A DNA stretch of 64,000 nucleotides, taken from contig CAIIXF020000002.1 in NCBI GenBank assembly GCA_903813345.2, positions 6,251,772 through 6,315,771 on the forward strand, read 5' to 3'. Positions 27,801 through 42,800 of this stretch are shown one piece after another. The notes below the pieces were generated by a model, which had not been told where the DNA came from, did no database searches, and saw only the letters and a program-made list of their open reading frames with translations. Every line of letters starts with the position of its first letter. Position 1 is the stretch's first letter. Origin of the DNA: Owenia fusiformis. Its lineage: Eukaryota; Annelida; Polychaeta; Sabellida; Oweniidae. The position numbers were made by a program, and so were the translations under genes.

Positions 27801-30800
27801 CTATACTTTGAGCATCTAGTGGTATTCATATAACAAATTTCAAAAAATAAACAACAATAAACAATTCAAAAGTTCTATCAAACTCATTTTGTACATTTAT
27901 GTCATGCCTCGCCTATCTATATTTGCCTCAGCTATTTTTCGATCATCCGGGCTTTGCCTCTTTTGGAGTTTATATTTCGTGGTGTTTCTAGCCAATTTAA
28001 GGGGACTCGTCCATGCATATTTAATTCACGTCTAATTTACTTCTGTTTTGTCACTTTGACGTGCCATCAAACATGATAGCATTATATTTATGAGTCAAAG
28101 CTGAGCAAAAACTGCAAAATGAGCAGACGTAATCTGTCACAATCATGACCCACCACAAAGCAGAATGAGCAGACGTAATCTCTCACAAATCATGAGCCAC
28201 CACAAAGGGGTTTAAATATAATTCAACCTGACATTGATGACTCATAGCTTATGGATAACTGGTATGGGAGATAACAAAATGATAATTTAAAGCCATGATT
28301 TACAAAGTTTTCCAATCAGTCTTAACCACAAATAATGATCCCAATTACTGGGCCATGAATCTAAGCTCATTGTAGTTTACACTGACGGAAAATAATATAC
28401 CAGAAATGCGGAAAACACCACAATTTAAGTATCTTCCTAAGCTAGTAGTAATCCAGATAATACACGAAGAAAGTATTGGAATAATCACTGGTTTATTATA
28501 GGAGTACATTAAGAAGAAACACGTCAAACTGTTACTTAGCCAGTAATTCCTATCTATTCCAGTATGAAAACTTTTAGGATTGATTCATTAGAGGAGTACA
28601 TCAAGAAACATGTCAAACTGATACTTAGCTATTTTCATTTATTCCAATTTGAAAACTTTTAGGTTAGTTCAATCCAATTTACAGTTTTTTAACATTCATC
28701 TAATGTATTTGTTTCCCGGATTTGTTTATGGTTTCTGGGTGTTTGTATGGTTTAAATGTTGCCCTTTTTCCCAATAAAAATAAGACTAAAGTTAAATGGT
28801 AAATTTCAAAACAATATTGCCTCATCAGAAAGAAAATATTTGATTGGAAGACGCAAATGTAGTTAGTGTTTCTTTTCCTTGTCATGATACCGAGTGTGTC
28901 ACTTTAAGATTGTTAAAGAAGACGGATCGGTCATTGATTAAATTGTGTCGTAATGTAGTTTGTGCACACATCAGAATAATCTAATAATCCTAAACCAATT
29001 AATTTAAAGACGTCTGAATCCCGGCCATATGATTCAATAGGGGTCAGATCTATTCCACGATCTTTCTTTCTAAAATTTGAATAAACTGTTTAATTTTATG
29101 GAATTTCCTTACAATTTAGGGTGTTAACTAAAAGTGTATATACTTTATTCCTTGCTGATTCCACTCTTATTCATGATATTTGGCAAAAGAAAAGCATGAC
29201 CCATTCTGGAATTGCAAATGGTTGCACTTAACAGGGGCTTACTCATACAGCTTGGAGCATCAGCAGACGGCTCACATGAAATGATTTGTTTTAAAATTGA
29301 AAATACATTTCAAGAAATGAATCATTAGGACCTTGTGGGTGCCCCCATTTCCACATTGTCCCACTAAGAAAGAATATGGGAAGGGATGGGCCTGGGGGTA
29401 CAGCAGGGTCTTCATAAAAAATACAGTTAACAAGAATGACCACACTTTATTTGATAGTTAAGCAAAATAGATAACTTCTATGATATTTTTCAGTTATGTG
29501 AGAAGCAAAAGGATATCACAACAAATTAAGTCCCATGCAATAAAGGAGGTTGAAGCTTTTACAAGTGAGAAACACTCCCCTCGCTCCCCCACCCCAATAT
29601 TCCCTTCAAATGTAATTAAAGTGTATCTCAATATAACAATAACTGGAAAACACTATGCATTTCACACATAATACCCCGAGTTAGTTAACATAATTATAGG
29701 TGCCTATATCAAATATTTAGAGGAGCAACTAGACTTTTATAAGTGAGAAACATCCCCCCCCCAACTCTTTGCCTTCAAATACAGTCAAAGCGTATCACAA
29801 AATATTACAATAACTGGAAAACACTATGCATTTCACGAATGATACCCTGAGTTAGTTAACATATAGGTGCCTATATCAAATCGTTTAGATGAGCAACTAG
29901 ACTTTTATAAGTGAGAAACATCCCCCCAACTCTTTGCCTTCAAATACAGTCAAAGCGTATCACAAAATATGACAATAACTGGAAAACACTATGCATTTCA
30001 CACATAATACCCCTATTTAGTAAACATATAGGTGCCTATATCAAATCTTTAGAGGAGCAACTAGACTTTTATAAGTGACAAACACCCCCCCCCCAACTCT
30101 TTGCCTTCAAATACAGTCAAAGCATATCACAAAATATTACAATAACTGGAAAACACTATGCATTTCACACATGATACCCCGAGTTAGTTAACACATAGCT
30201 GCCTATATCAAATCGTTTAGAGGAGCAACTAAATCTCGATGGATATGAAATCTGTATATGTTGTCATCTTCTCAATACCACCCTGTATATCACCCCTTTG
30301 TTATCGAACAGATCTATCATACTATTGTCCTCAAGCCATATTTGCATTCTTTACACCTGTAGCCAATAATGAACAGGTTCAGGTATAGAACTCCCAGGTA
30401 ACTATACTTCAAGATCAAAGTTGTTTTTTACGAAATAAAAAATATAGTAGCTAACAATTTGGTGAAATTCAATCAAGTCAAAAACACCTCCGAATATAAA
30501 TGAACACCTCCCAATACATATGATTATGAATACCTCCCAATATATATGAATACCTCTTTGAAGTATAAATGAACACCTGAAAATGAACAATTTATTCAGT
30601 TACATATCTTTAATATCCCAAATCTTCATAATCTCAAATGTACTTTTCATGAGTTTAAATGTGACATGAATGTAAGGAGGCAGAAATATAATCTAGCAAT
30701 TTTTACATCCATGTTCTGACTGGATAAAGGCTGTAACACAGAATCATTTCTAAATTTAAGAGTATAGAGAACATCATACTCTTGCCCTGGGTATATGTCA

Positions 30801-33800
30801 TCTATTACTTGATTAGTTAATGGTCACATTTTTAAAGGGAATAGAAACAGCAAAACCTGTATATCTGAACACCTCTCTAATGTGAACACCTCTTAATGTG
30901 AACACTTTTTCATTGATTCACATGTTAAAGAAACCTTGAAGTATGAATATGTGGAAATACGAACATTTTTGGTCAGTCGCTGAGTTGTGTTTAATAACAA
31001 GTTTAACTGTACGTCATCTTTCGTCTGATTAGTAAATGGTCACATTTTTATATCAAAACAATTTAGGAATTGCTCTTTTCTCTTGATTAATGGATTAATT
31101 CACTGATTAATTAGAAAAGATTTTCATTTGTTTTGATTATTTCCTCAGCATGTGTCTAAACAGCATAATGAATATAAAACCTTGCATCCGTAAAATATCA
31201 AGTACAAACGTCAGGAAAATAATCACAAAAAATGGACTTCATAGTTTAAAATCAGACGAATTTACCGATTTCACTCAGCGAAGAAGTTATTTTATCATTA
31301 AAAAACTATTAGCATATTTCAGTCGTGATTACCCCAGTGAACGTATAAATCATGATGTCGGGTATAATTGTTCGAAGATTCTAAATGAAATTAGCCGGAA
31401 TAAGGGGTTAGTTTTGATTCGTTCTTAGTGTACCTTGAATCAATCTTAAGCCATTTGATTTTTATTTGATGGCATTATTTTATGCAGTGGTGCGATTTAT
31501 GAGCGTTTTACCTGAGGTTTTTATAAAGATAGATCGCGCTTTGGTAATAAAAAAAATGAATTGACGGATATTATAGGATTCGTAATCTGGGTCTCAAACT
31601 TTTGTTTTCGTCAAACTGTAATCTGCAAGACTCCTATTTATAACATGTCCATAGAAAAATCATTTCGTTAAATTGCTTCTTTAAATTGAGACAGGATCTG
31701 GGAATTATTTTGAATACAAACTTATTTTCATAGTCTGGACAATACAAAGATTCTGTGATGCTTTGCTAATTCCACCATTGGAAAGGCATATGGTAGACAT
31801 TCAGCAAATACATATACTGTTAGAAAGCTAACATGATGATCTTGTATATACATACACCTTTGGAAAGTCAAGAAGCAGGGAATATCGGTATAGATATATG
31901 TACAAGATATACCATTTGAAAACTGAGATTGGCTTCCCAACAAGAATAGTATGTTTATATCATTTGAAAGTTATGTCGAGCTTTATGAGCACTGTACATC
32001 ACATAAATGTACCCTTGGAAAGCCAAATTTAGTTTACCAGATGTCTATAACTTATACTACCAAAATGTACAGCATGTGTTTTAATCTAAGCTTAAACTAA
32101 TAAAACACTTTCTTAATCTTTCAATATTGGACAATTCAATAACCTTACGCCCTCTGTCTTTTTTCCTCTTCTCTCAATACATCAAGCAAACTAATTGGGC
32201 AGAAATGAAAAACATTCTGACACTAAAATAATTATTTCATCAGCGTACACATTTACAGACAAACTTTCTTCAGAGATATTCAAGATTCTCCGCAAAGTCT
32301 ATCAATTAAGTAGACTTGATTATGACACATCCCATAGTAACGACGCAAAATAAATAAATTTATTTTCGATAATTAGTTGAGAATTGAGATGCTGAAACAC
32401 ACTGTAAAGAATGGATAAGATCCCAGGGTATCAATTTTGCGGATGTTTTCCCATGATTTCTCACGCAGAAAGTCGGGTTAAATGTCACCATGACAAGGAA
32501 AAAGTCACTTAATTTAGTGACAAGGCTTGATAAACTACTAGCTTCATCATAAAGGCAATTGAAGCGTTCATGCTGAAAACTGAAATTCCTCAATTGAGGA
32601 TGAAAAACTAAGGGGAATCCATCCATGCCCATTTCATCCTTTTTCATTCTAAAATTTAAATAAACTTTCAGATTTTCTTGCATTTCTATACAATTTAGAG
32701 TGTTAACTACATGCCTGTTTACTTTATTTCTTGCGTTTTCAACTCTTTTCCATGCTATTTTGCATTTCAAAGCATGACCATCCCATACAAAGGTTTTCTC
32801 TTGGGAAAACCAAGGCATCTTTATTCACTGTGCAGTTAGTTGGTCTCTATTATTGTTACCCTTTACAAAATATTTATATTCAATCAAGCACTGTTATATA
32901 ACAAAGGAAAGGAAGGAAATCCAACTTTCCATTGTTACAAACTGGATATTTAATTAATATTTTATAAAAAATTAATGCAAAATTGATGTTATTAAGTGCA
33001 TCCGAGTGAATAATTATTTGAAACCTAAACTATATTGCAAGATAATTAGTTTTGATCAGTATTAAATTCCAAATAAAATACCCTGGTGTTGGAGATTTAA
33101 TTCTCAAATTACTCCAAAATTATCAAAATGGGCAAGAAACAAACTGAATACTGGTCGAATAAAAACCTTAAATTGTACAGAAAGCAAAGAAAATTAGGAG
33201 ATTTACTCAGTTTTTGAGAGAAATTGAGCGAAAAAAGGGATGACAATTCCAAAATATATTAATGAGAACAATTCTGATCCTCCTTTGATATCATAATACC
33301 AGCTCATATTGATTTTGGTCTGCCGTGAAAAAGTCTTTGAGACACGCATGCGAATACGATGTACCGTATCATTATTTTCTGATTCCGTATTTTTATTGTG
33401 ATTTCAAATCGCCAATATGCAAACACAGCTGTCCTGACCTGCCCGAGGCAGAAACAAACAATCTGACGATTCATATGAAAAGGGACCCCCTTATGCCACA
33501 CCCCATGTAAATAAAAACACCCCCTGACTTGATTATATATCATTGTTTTGTCATGCAATTGTGTGAAAATATGTTTCATCATATCTGATAAAAATGATGA
33601 GATAGAGATAATAATAAATAATATTCGCACTATTTCTCATATCCTGACATTTATTTGCCAAAAATCATTCATCACATGGATTGAATGAATGAACAAAATA
33701 TAGATGACGTCAAATCATTTCTACTTATAATTCATCCATTTTCTCAAAATAATTTGAATGAAGGTTCCAATTTTCATGCATTTCTATACAATTTAACATT

Positions 33801-36800
33801 CATATAACATACGATTGGTTTCAATTCTTCCTTTTAGCCTCACTTTGATATAGAAATCGACGATTCAAAATGTGACTATAACGACATTTTTTCACATCAA
33901 GCAGACGTAATCACACGTACCTGATAAATATGCCACAGTGGCAAGTAGAGCGATGCATACAATGAGTAATATAATTGCGATACATTTCCAATTGCATCTT
34001 CGTTTCAGTTTCCCCATGGTGATACTGTCACTACTGAACCGTGAAAAATGTTGATAGTCATGCTGATGCACAGGGGCGTACCCTGGGGGAGGGGGCTGGG
34101 GTGTCGTCGGAGCAGGGGGGATGTTTCCAAACTGGAACTGCCTAAAAATACAAAAAAATACAGAATTATGAAACAATTTCACTTTCAAAGCATACAAAAG
34201 AGAAAAATTAAATAAAAAAATAAATTCATTTTTTCCGCTGTAACCATTTACCACATTTCTTATCACCCCCCCCCATCTTTTTCCTGACCAAGACATATAG
34301 TATGCTATAGGGAGAATGGGGACAGGGTTTTGATGCGAGACTATTAAGCTGTAGTTCAAAGCTCTACGCAAATGGCTGAAACATGCAAAACTCATGCTCC
34401 CTTGGTATTCTACGCAGGTATTTCGCATCCTCATTTCACCGCAGCAAATGGCAAATTCAAAGTCCCCCGCTTAATTTATTGAGAATTTTTCCGCATCAGA
34501 TTTCCAGGAGGACCGATAAAGTTGTTTTTTCGCTAGCAGAAGCTGACATTCTAGCTAGCTTCATTAATTTTATTGTCCCATTCTTAAGCTCTAATTTGCC
34601 AGTATTTCTGTAAATTCAATCTATTAGAAAAACTGTAAACTCTAGCGAATAGCGCTAAGCTGTTACTGCTAGCTGATCCAGCGTAATGATTCATCTATAA
34701 TTCACCATTGATCCATATTCAATTCTTAAATAGGTAGCTCCTGTGAAAAGTCTCCTGCAACAAATCTCCTGCAGAATTTCCTACTACAAATCTCCTGCAA
34801 AATCTCCCTCTACAAATCTCCTGCAAAATCTCCCTCTACAAATCTCCCGCAAAATCTCCCTCTACAAATCTACTGTTGATCTGAACAACATCCTTGGATA
34901 TATCCTCCATCTACCAGAAGAATATAGAAAACCCAAATGCTGATAAAACAAAAATTTAAAAGATAAATACTCGAGTACAAAATATGGGAATAATTAGCAC
35001 GGAATAATAACAGGAACTAACTGAAAAGTGTAAGTTCGTGCATTTTAGACTCAAATCTTGAATCAAATATCAAATATTTTGACATTATATGACTGCCGAC
35101 AATTTGAGCCTCCAGATTTCATCATTTTCACTAGTTTTCTTATATTTTTCTGTATCTCAATCCAATTATGCAAAAAATTGTGACATTGCAGCTCCTTTGC
35201 GAGGGATTAATTCACCATATGTTTGGCACACTTTTTTATTTGAAACTGTCTCTTGTGTTTTGACAAACTGAGGTAATCATCCTTAAGTGTAGGACCATCA
35301 TCTTAATGTTTGAAATAAATAAACAAAGAACAGATTTAAAATACATCTGTGTAAATAATAAAATGAAAGCTTTCAACACAACATTTCATTAATTACATAA
35401 AGAAAAGCATGTATCCTATTATGTACTTTACTGGGATACCCTTTACTGTATCTTATAGCTCAGAGACTGACAAAAGCAAATGGATACCTTTTAAAAGGGT
35501 ATTCTCACTCTCTAACCTACTCAGAGCTTTGGTTTACACACTGATTTAATAATGTAAAGTACAATATGTCCCCACCACATAGTAACATAGTGTCATACAT
35601 TTAAAAAGATTAATCTAATTAAGTACCTAAGAATGGGACATCAAATTCCTGAAAATGGTAACTTTGACTACAAATACTAAAAAATACACCTTTTACTCCT
35701 AGATGAACCATCCCCTTAGACACATAAAAGCAATCCTTGTTGCAGAGGTTAGTTCTCAAACAAAGATGAAGCTCTCTTTTAAGAAGCAAAGTCAAACAAA
35801 TGGAAATGCTACTTAAAACCTAGTGTTCCCTTGCATTGAGTCACTAGACTTTCATCCCCATCTCATTTCAGATCCAGATGTGAGGATTGCAAGGAGGAGA
35901 GAGAGGGGGAGGTCATAAGAGCTCCAAGGGAGACTAGTTCTTCAAAGCTTGATATATGATATCTAATCTAAGGTAAAAGTTAAGAAGATGGAGACCAAAT
36001 ACTGTGTGTCATCAGACCCCCAAGATAAGCCCCATGTCTACTCCCTCCCTTAGGATAAACCTCATATCTACTCATATAAGATAACTACCATATCTAAGAC
36101 CTCCCATAGGATACTACTTACTCTAAACTGTGATAAACATGCTCATATTTCATATCTTTATATATCCCTTCATCTTCAAGTCCCTCGGCATCCTTCTTGC
36201 TATAGATATCCAAATAACTTTCCATTTTTCTAGTTTATACTTCAATACAATTTGTCCATTGCTTTATAATGGTATATCAATTTACTGCTATACTCTGTTT
36301 TGTACTACTCCGTGTATACATCAATATTAGTTATAGTCATTGTGTCGAGTTTATACAATCAAATGCCTAAGAGCATGACCACTTTAGAGTGTTATAATCT
36401 CTAATACGGTAGTTTACTACAAGGCTCGATTCTGTCTTCTCGATTGAGTCAGTTTTGCTGGAATTGAAGCTAGCATTAATTGTACGGTATTTCCTTTACA
36501 ATCTCGAGTCCTTAATTATACCTCAATATTCTATTGGACGATAATCTACCAGATCGACGGAGACAATCGGATTGAATTAACAGAGAAATCTCGCTACATT
36601 GATTTCCAAGCTATAGATTTAATATTCCACATATGCTTATAGATTGATCTAAGTAACTCTTTAATGACATATTCTACTGTATACAATGTGTTATGTTACA
36701 CTATTGTGAAGTCAATTGCTGTATGTAGTCATCGAGTCAATTGTTGTATATCGTCACATTGTACATGCTAGACCAGCGGTATTCTGTCACGCAATATATT

Positions 36801-39800
36801 CATTGTTATTTTTATTTTCTGTTAGTTCCCCAGTCTTGAGTCGCACTTTTGCTCTCCGTTTAAATCATGATTTCAATATGTTACAGATAAAGTGTATGAT
36901 CCTTTAGCGATGTTTCCCCGGAAACTGCCGATTTTAATATCACTTTATAAAGTAAGCATCTACCGTTCCTATACAGAGGGCTTATGAAATAAACATGAGA
37001 TTGGATTTCACGTCAATTTCGCCTCGAATACCAATGAAGATGCAATGCTGTACTGTAGCATGGAGTATTGTAGATGTCAAGTTTTATACGTCTTCCCATT
37101 TTCTGATATGATCCCATTTAGATTCCACTTTATATATCAACCCTAAAATATAGTGACTTCTCCGTTTTGCTCATTTTGTTAAATAATCTCTCGAAATTCA
37201 AAAACTGCTAATTGTCTGAAATTCTGAAGAGTAAAGTTTGTGGATTTTCTGCCTGTTTTTATTCCTCTTTAATTTCAATGATTTTCACTCTATTTTTGTA
37301 TTAATTCCACGATCAGAATGACATTTTATTTACAGGCAGGCAGGGTTTATTCTATTGGACCATTGGTCAGTCCATACCATAGGTGTACCCTCCAAGAGAA
37401 AGGTACATACCTCGCTATAAGTGCCTTAACTAAGAAAAATATAATTCAGAAAATAAATCAGACATTTCTATTATAACAATTACATGCTTTGTGTATGAGA
37501 AAATTCAGTTAATCATTTTTTCAATTTTGAGAATTTATTTCCAAAAATTGTGGGTTGAGTCTGAATGATTTGCAAGGGTATATCTAGTTTATGGACCCTG
37601 AATAGGCCTTGGTTCAGTGATAAACAGAGTATCCCCTGTGGTCAAAATAAAATGATGGTATTTTCATTTCGCCAGGTTACAAATCGGCCAACTTAATTAT
37701 GCTGTACAGGTTTTAATAATGTGTTCATGAATTCTCCGCAGTTTTTAATTTATGGGTGTGAAGTTTTTGAAAATCTGACCGTGGTTTCGGTATTGATTAA
37801 TTTATGAGGTATTGGGGTAGTGGATACTTGCGGGGGACCTTTACCCCCTGAGTCCCACCCCCCTAGGACTGACCACACCCACCTTATTCAGTCACCCCCA
37901 CAACAAAGAAAACTCAACAGATTTTCACTTTCTATCTCCGTAGCAACTGCAGTGATGTTTTCAAACAATTTAATTAGCGATCTAAATTAAGATGTGACAA
38001 TTAAATGACCAAGTCTTGTTCAGAATGTCTAAACTCAATTTAGATTTCAAAATCGTTCAAAAATCCACCCAGGAGACTAAATAATTGCAAGCTAATTTAA
38101 ATCTATCTTTAAATTATATCAAATTATCAATCTCGGGTTTGTTGAAATCTTTTGACCATAACTGACCAGCGATACATGATTACAACTTTCGACAACAATA
38201 GAGACGTCAATTACTGACCAAAAGTGGCGGTCTCGTCTCAAAAATCTTTGAAATTTTCGGGAATCGAGTCTCAGATTACGACAGTGATATGTCTATTAGA
38301 GTTGTAAGGTTGTACACCAGTGTAGCATACTGTAAAATTATAATGTATAATGCCTTAAATTGATGTAATTATATACAACACATTCAGTACCCTATAATTC
38401 ACCATGTGTTATGATGAAAACATTCTAAATTGTTACAATTGCTGCCAGCGATATTTTCTGTAAAACGATTTTTACTTTGTATTGATGTTGATTTTGCTCC
38501 ATTTTTCTCTAAAATTTGAATGAAGTGTTTGATTTTTGTTGCATTTCTATACAATATAGAGTGTTAACTACATCCCTGTTTACTTTATGCCTTGCTAATT
38601 CCACTCTTTTCCACTCTATTTTAGCTTTCAAAACATGTCCATTGTGATAAATTTCAAAACATCAGGAGAAATACTGTTTTGAATTGCAAGATAAAAACAC
38701 ATGGAATAGCAATGAATAAATCAAAAGCTAGAATTAAATACCCACCCTAAACTCAGAGAAAACTTGAATATTCAAGAAATTCTGATAAATTGTTCAAAAA
38801 CTTCAGTGAACAGAGTTGATAGTTTAATGTTCGGGTTTGGACAAAAATCAGTGAACATAAAAATACCATGTGTTTTTGAAGATGAATCCTTCCCAAAGTG
38901 CTTAGGGCAGTAATATAATTTGATATTGTATTTTAAATTACTTCTACTCAAGTACGACAATAATTTTACGAGGGAACATTCGATGAATAAAAACTGTAAT
39001 TTTTTCCTGCTGATGAATTAATTCCCAAAGGTATAAAGTATACCCTTTGGAAAAATGTACAAATTAAAGCGGTTCTTTTCAGAAATAGACAATTTTATCA
39101 TCTCTTCAGATTTCTTTCATTTTCTTCAAGATAGTTGACCCTTCATGGCGCATGTGGTGTTAAAATATAATGATCTCTAAATCTGCATCAAAAATCAAAC
39201 TATAATAACTTAATGAGAGAATTACTTTTCTTTTTTATTGCCGTTTATTTTTGTAATAGCCAGTCTTTATGCCTGCTATAAAGATATTCATTAGTTAGAA
39301 ATAAAATGACAAAATGAGAAGGAAATTCGCAATTTAATTTTCTTGACGTTCATTAAATGACAATTTAGCGAAAATATTCAAATTGCTCAAATGATAATCT
39401 TTTCAACGGAAGCCAGGAATATATTGCAATGTTTCGTTTTCTTTAATCATACAGGGTGACCGGAAAAAAAGGAGACCATTGAAGTAATCAATTTCTCCTA
39501 AACTAGACAAGTGCCATCAATGAAATTTTGCATACACTGGAACAGTTATATGGAAATTTGTTACTGAAGGTTTCAATACAAGCATTCAACTGGTTCAGGA
39601 GCTATGATCATTTACATAACATGCTCCAAATAGGCACAATTGAGACCAACGCAGAGTTGGATTCATATGGCAAACTACCCTTACATGTTCTGCCCTCTAT
39701 GGCATTATTATGGCATTACATATAGCAGTGATTGCCTTCTTTAGGTCAACAATAGTCTGAGGATTGTTTTGGTATAGATTGTCTTTCAAATATCCATACA

Positions 39801-42800
39801 AAAAGAAATCAGCAGGATTCAAGTCTAGGCTGTAATGGCAATGAAGGGTTATCTGACATGTGGTTCATCATCCTGTTGCCAAAGTGCTGATTTACCAAAT
39901 CTTAAGAGTCACTTTAGGTATTGGGCATAGTGCCATGTTACTAAAACCACTATATGGCACAATTAAATCCCATATGAAAACCAAGGGCTGCCCAAAACCT
40001 CCTTAGGATGATACTGTAACTGAGTGGGACCACTGAGTCAGAAGCCATAGGTCAGATAAGCTTCGTCTCCATACACCTCAAATTTGAATCCACCTGATTT
40101 CTTTTTGTGGGGCAATTTGAAAGACAATGTGTACCAAAACAATCCTGAGACAATTGCTGACCTAAAGGTGGCAATAAATGCTAAATGTAATGCCATAACA
40201 AGGTCGGAATATGTAAGGGTATTTGCCAAATGTATCCAGCTCTGCGTTGGTCTCAATTGCGCCTATTTGGAGCATGTTATGTAAATGATCATAGCTCCTG
40301 AACCAGTTGACTGCTTGTATTGACACTTTCAGGAACAAATTTCCATAGAACTGTCCTGATGTATGCCAAATTTCATTGATGTCACTAGTCTATTTTAGGA
40401 GATATTGCCTATTTCAATGGTCTCCTTTTTTTCCGGTCACCCTGTATTAGAAAGTTCTGCCAAAAAGTCAAATTATTCAATCAGGATCGGCTTCAACGAG
40501 GGAATATTTCACATGAAGCCCAATGGGATAATTAACGCATTTGAGGTGATGTTTCATCACTGGCTAAAATAATGATAACACAAAGAAGAATATCAAAATT
40601 GAAGATGGGACGCAACCCAAAAATGAATAAAAAAAAAAAATAGACAGATTTTTCTAAAATTGTATTTTCTGAAAAAACAGTTTTCCTTTAAAATTATTTT
40701 GAAAATGAATTTTGAAAATGAATTTAAATGGCTAATTTTAAGGACCTCCCCACCCCAAAAAATGTGAGCACCCCGATCCACGATCCCCAAGTGCAACAGA
40801 GCAAGCAAGACCTGAATGTAAAACAACCTGTCATCTTGTGGTCACACTCAGTCGTGAGAACCTATGAAAAGAAAAACCAGGCAGACATGATTTAAAATGC
40901 AAAATAGAGTAGAAAAGAGTTAAATTAGCAAGATATAAAATAAACAGGCATGTAGTTTACACTCTAAATTGTAAATAAATGCAAGAAAATCAGACAGTTC
41001 ATTCAAATATTACAGAGAAAAAGAGCGAAATATCAGAAATCATGGGAAAACCTCAATTATACCACAAATGGTGATGAGAGGCATAATTTAGTAGTAAAAT
41101 ATCATCCTTTTGGCAGCTATGTGACCATAATCACCAAATATCATTAACAATTCACCTAGGGATCTTCCAACATAAAAAATATACCCTTTGTTTAATTTTC
41201 CATAAAAAGATCTCAAAATGAGTTGAAGTATATTCAAGCCTCATATTTTGAAAAAACTATGTGATGGTCAATTCAGATGAGGTGAAAGTGAGTGAAGGGT
41301 AAATATCTACATACTTCTAATCTAAGGTACACACAACATTTTTATTTCACCATGCTATTAATGTCAAAACTGATTCCTCTGTCTCCAAAAGGAGATACCC
41401 CATTGCTCCCTTTATCTGTATGACCCCATCCTCGACACATATTTAATCCCTGGGACATTTAATATTAGTCATTGCGTGTCATTCTCTGATACGACCACAA
41501 AATGTTCAGTCATGCTACAGTTCAGTGAATTAGGGCTCCCATGGTATCGAAACTATTAACAAGATTACGAAAGGCTAATCTCATTTACAATTTATGGCAC
41601 AACGAAAAAATGAATTGACTGATGAATGAAAAATATTGATACTTGCATAATTTGAGTTTAGACGAGACCCGTGCATTTTTATCGCACTTTTTCAAACTGC
41701 TTAATATTGCCGTCTTGTGCTGTTGGGTAAGCATCTATCTGTGTGGGTGGGAGCTAGAGTGACAACACGATTTCTTGGTGACCTCCCACCCACCAAGATA
41801 AATGCAAGACTAGCATTTTGGGCTGTTGTATGGAAATTAGCAATACATAAGGAAATGCTTGGACTAGTTTAAATCAGAATGAAAAAAATCATGGTGGCCA
41901 TGTTTTGAAATGCAATGTAGAGTGAAATAAGCAAGGAGGCATTACTTCAAGCCTCTAAATTATACCGAAATGCAAGAAAATGAGGGCATTCAAATTTCTG
42001 ATAGAAAAACATAAAACAGGTCAGACATGAGAAGACTATTTGCCCCAGATAAGGACTAGTCATCTAACCTAAATGTTTCACTTGACATCTGAAAAATGAT
42101 GTCACCTTTAAATGAATATTCACAATGATCATGTCATATTTAGTCACTTTGAATGAAAGAGTTACACAAAATTGCATTTTTATACAATTTAGAGTGTTAA
42201 TTTCACGTCAGTTCATTTATTTCCATGCTAATTCCTCCCTTGTCCATTTAATATTATAATTTAAGTTGAGACTATGGATTTTCAAAAATGGGTTGAATAG
42301 CCCAACAGATGCTGTGCAATTTTTAAAGCAAGTCCCAAATTGTCTTTCCCCAAAAGAGTTGTATTTCATTATATTTCATAACTGGTAATTGTAATGCTCA
42401 CATTCTATAAGCCGTTAATCTCATAAATCAAAATCACTTTGCTGTCAAATCAAAACCAAAAGTAGATTTCAAATTAAAGCTGAACAATCAGAGGTTGAAC
42501 AAAGGGTCAAAGACTCTGATGAAAAATTTCATATGGTCATATTTTGAAAATCAAAATACTGGAAAAATAGTGAAATCAGCAAGGAATAAAGTAAATGGGC
42601 ATGTAGTTCACACTCTAAATTGTAAATAAATGCAAGAAATTTGAACACTTCATTCAAAATTTAGAGATAAAATTGAGTAAATAAAGCATGAGCAGACGGA
42701 TGGATATTCAAAGGTCAGATTTGCTGGGTTTCAAAAGCATTGTTGAAATAACAATGATTAGCATAGTTATATCTATTAGGATTCCATTTGCTTCTAATCA

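Larger units (their letters stand above)
25671..33920 (-). other. Teneurin intron, 8.3 kb, after the TM exon
   Basis: Contains the TATGATATATGGTAA array, the 170-bp satellite and repeat A copies. 26120-28090 and 32840-33700 are AT-rich with nothing recognised. The 92-codon plus ORF at 31150-31428 has an ATG and stop but no family I know, and I do not call it a gene. Confidence 0.85.

Noticed and set aside
31150-31428. 92-codon plus-strand ORF in the intron after the TM exon
   Set aside because: It has an ATG and a stop but no domain I recognise, no splice context and AT-rich codon use. Chance ORFs of this size are common in 64 kb of six frames.
32360-32818. 152-codon minus ORF
   Set aside because: Most of its length runs through a copy of dispersed repeat A, and it has no recognisable domain.
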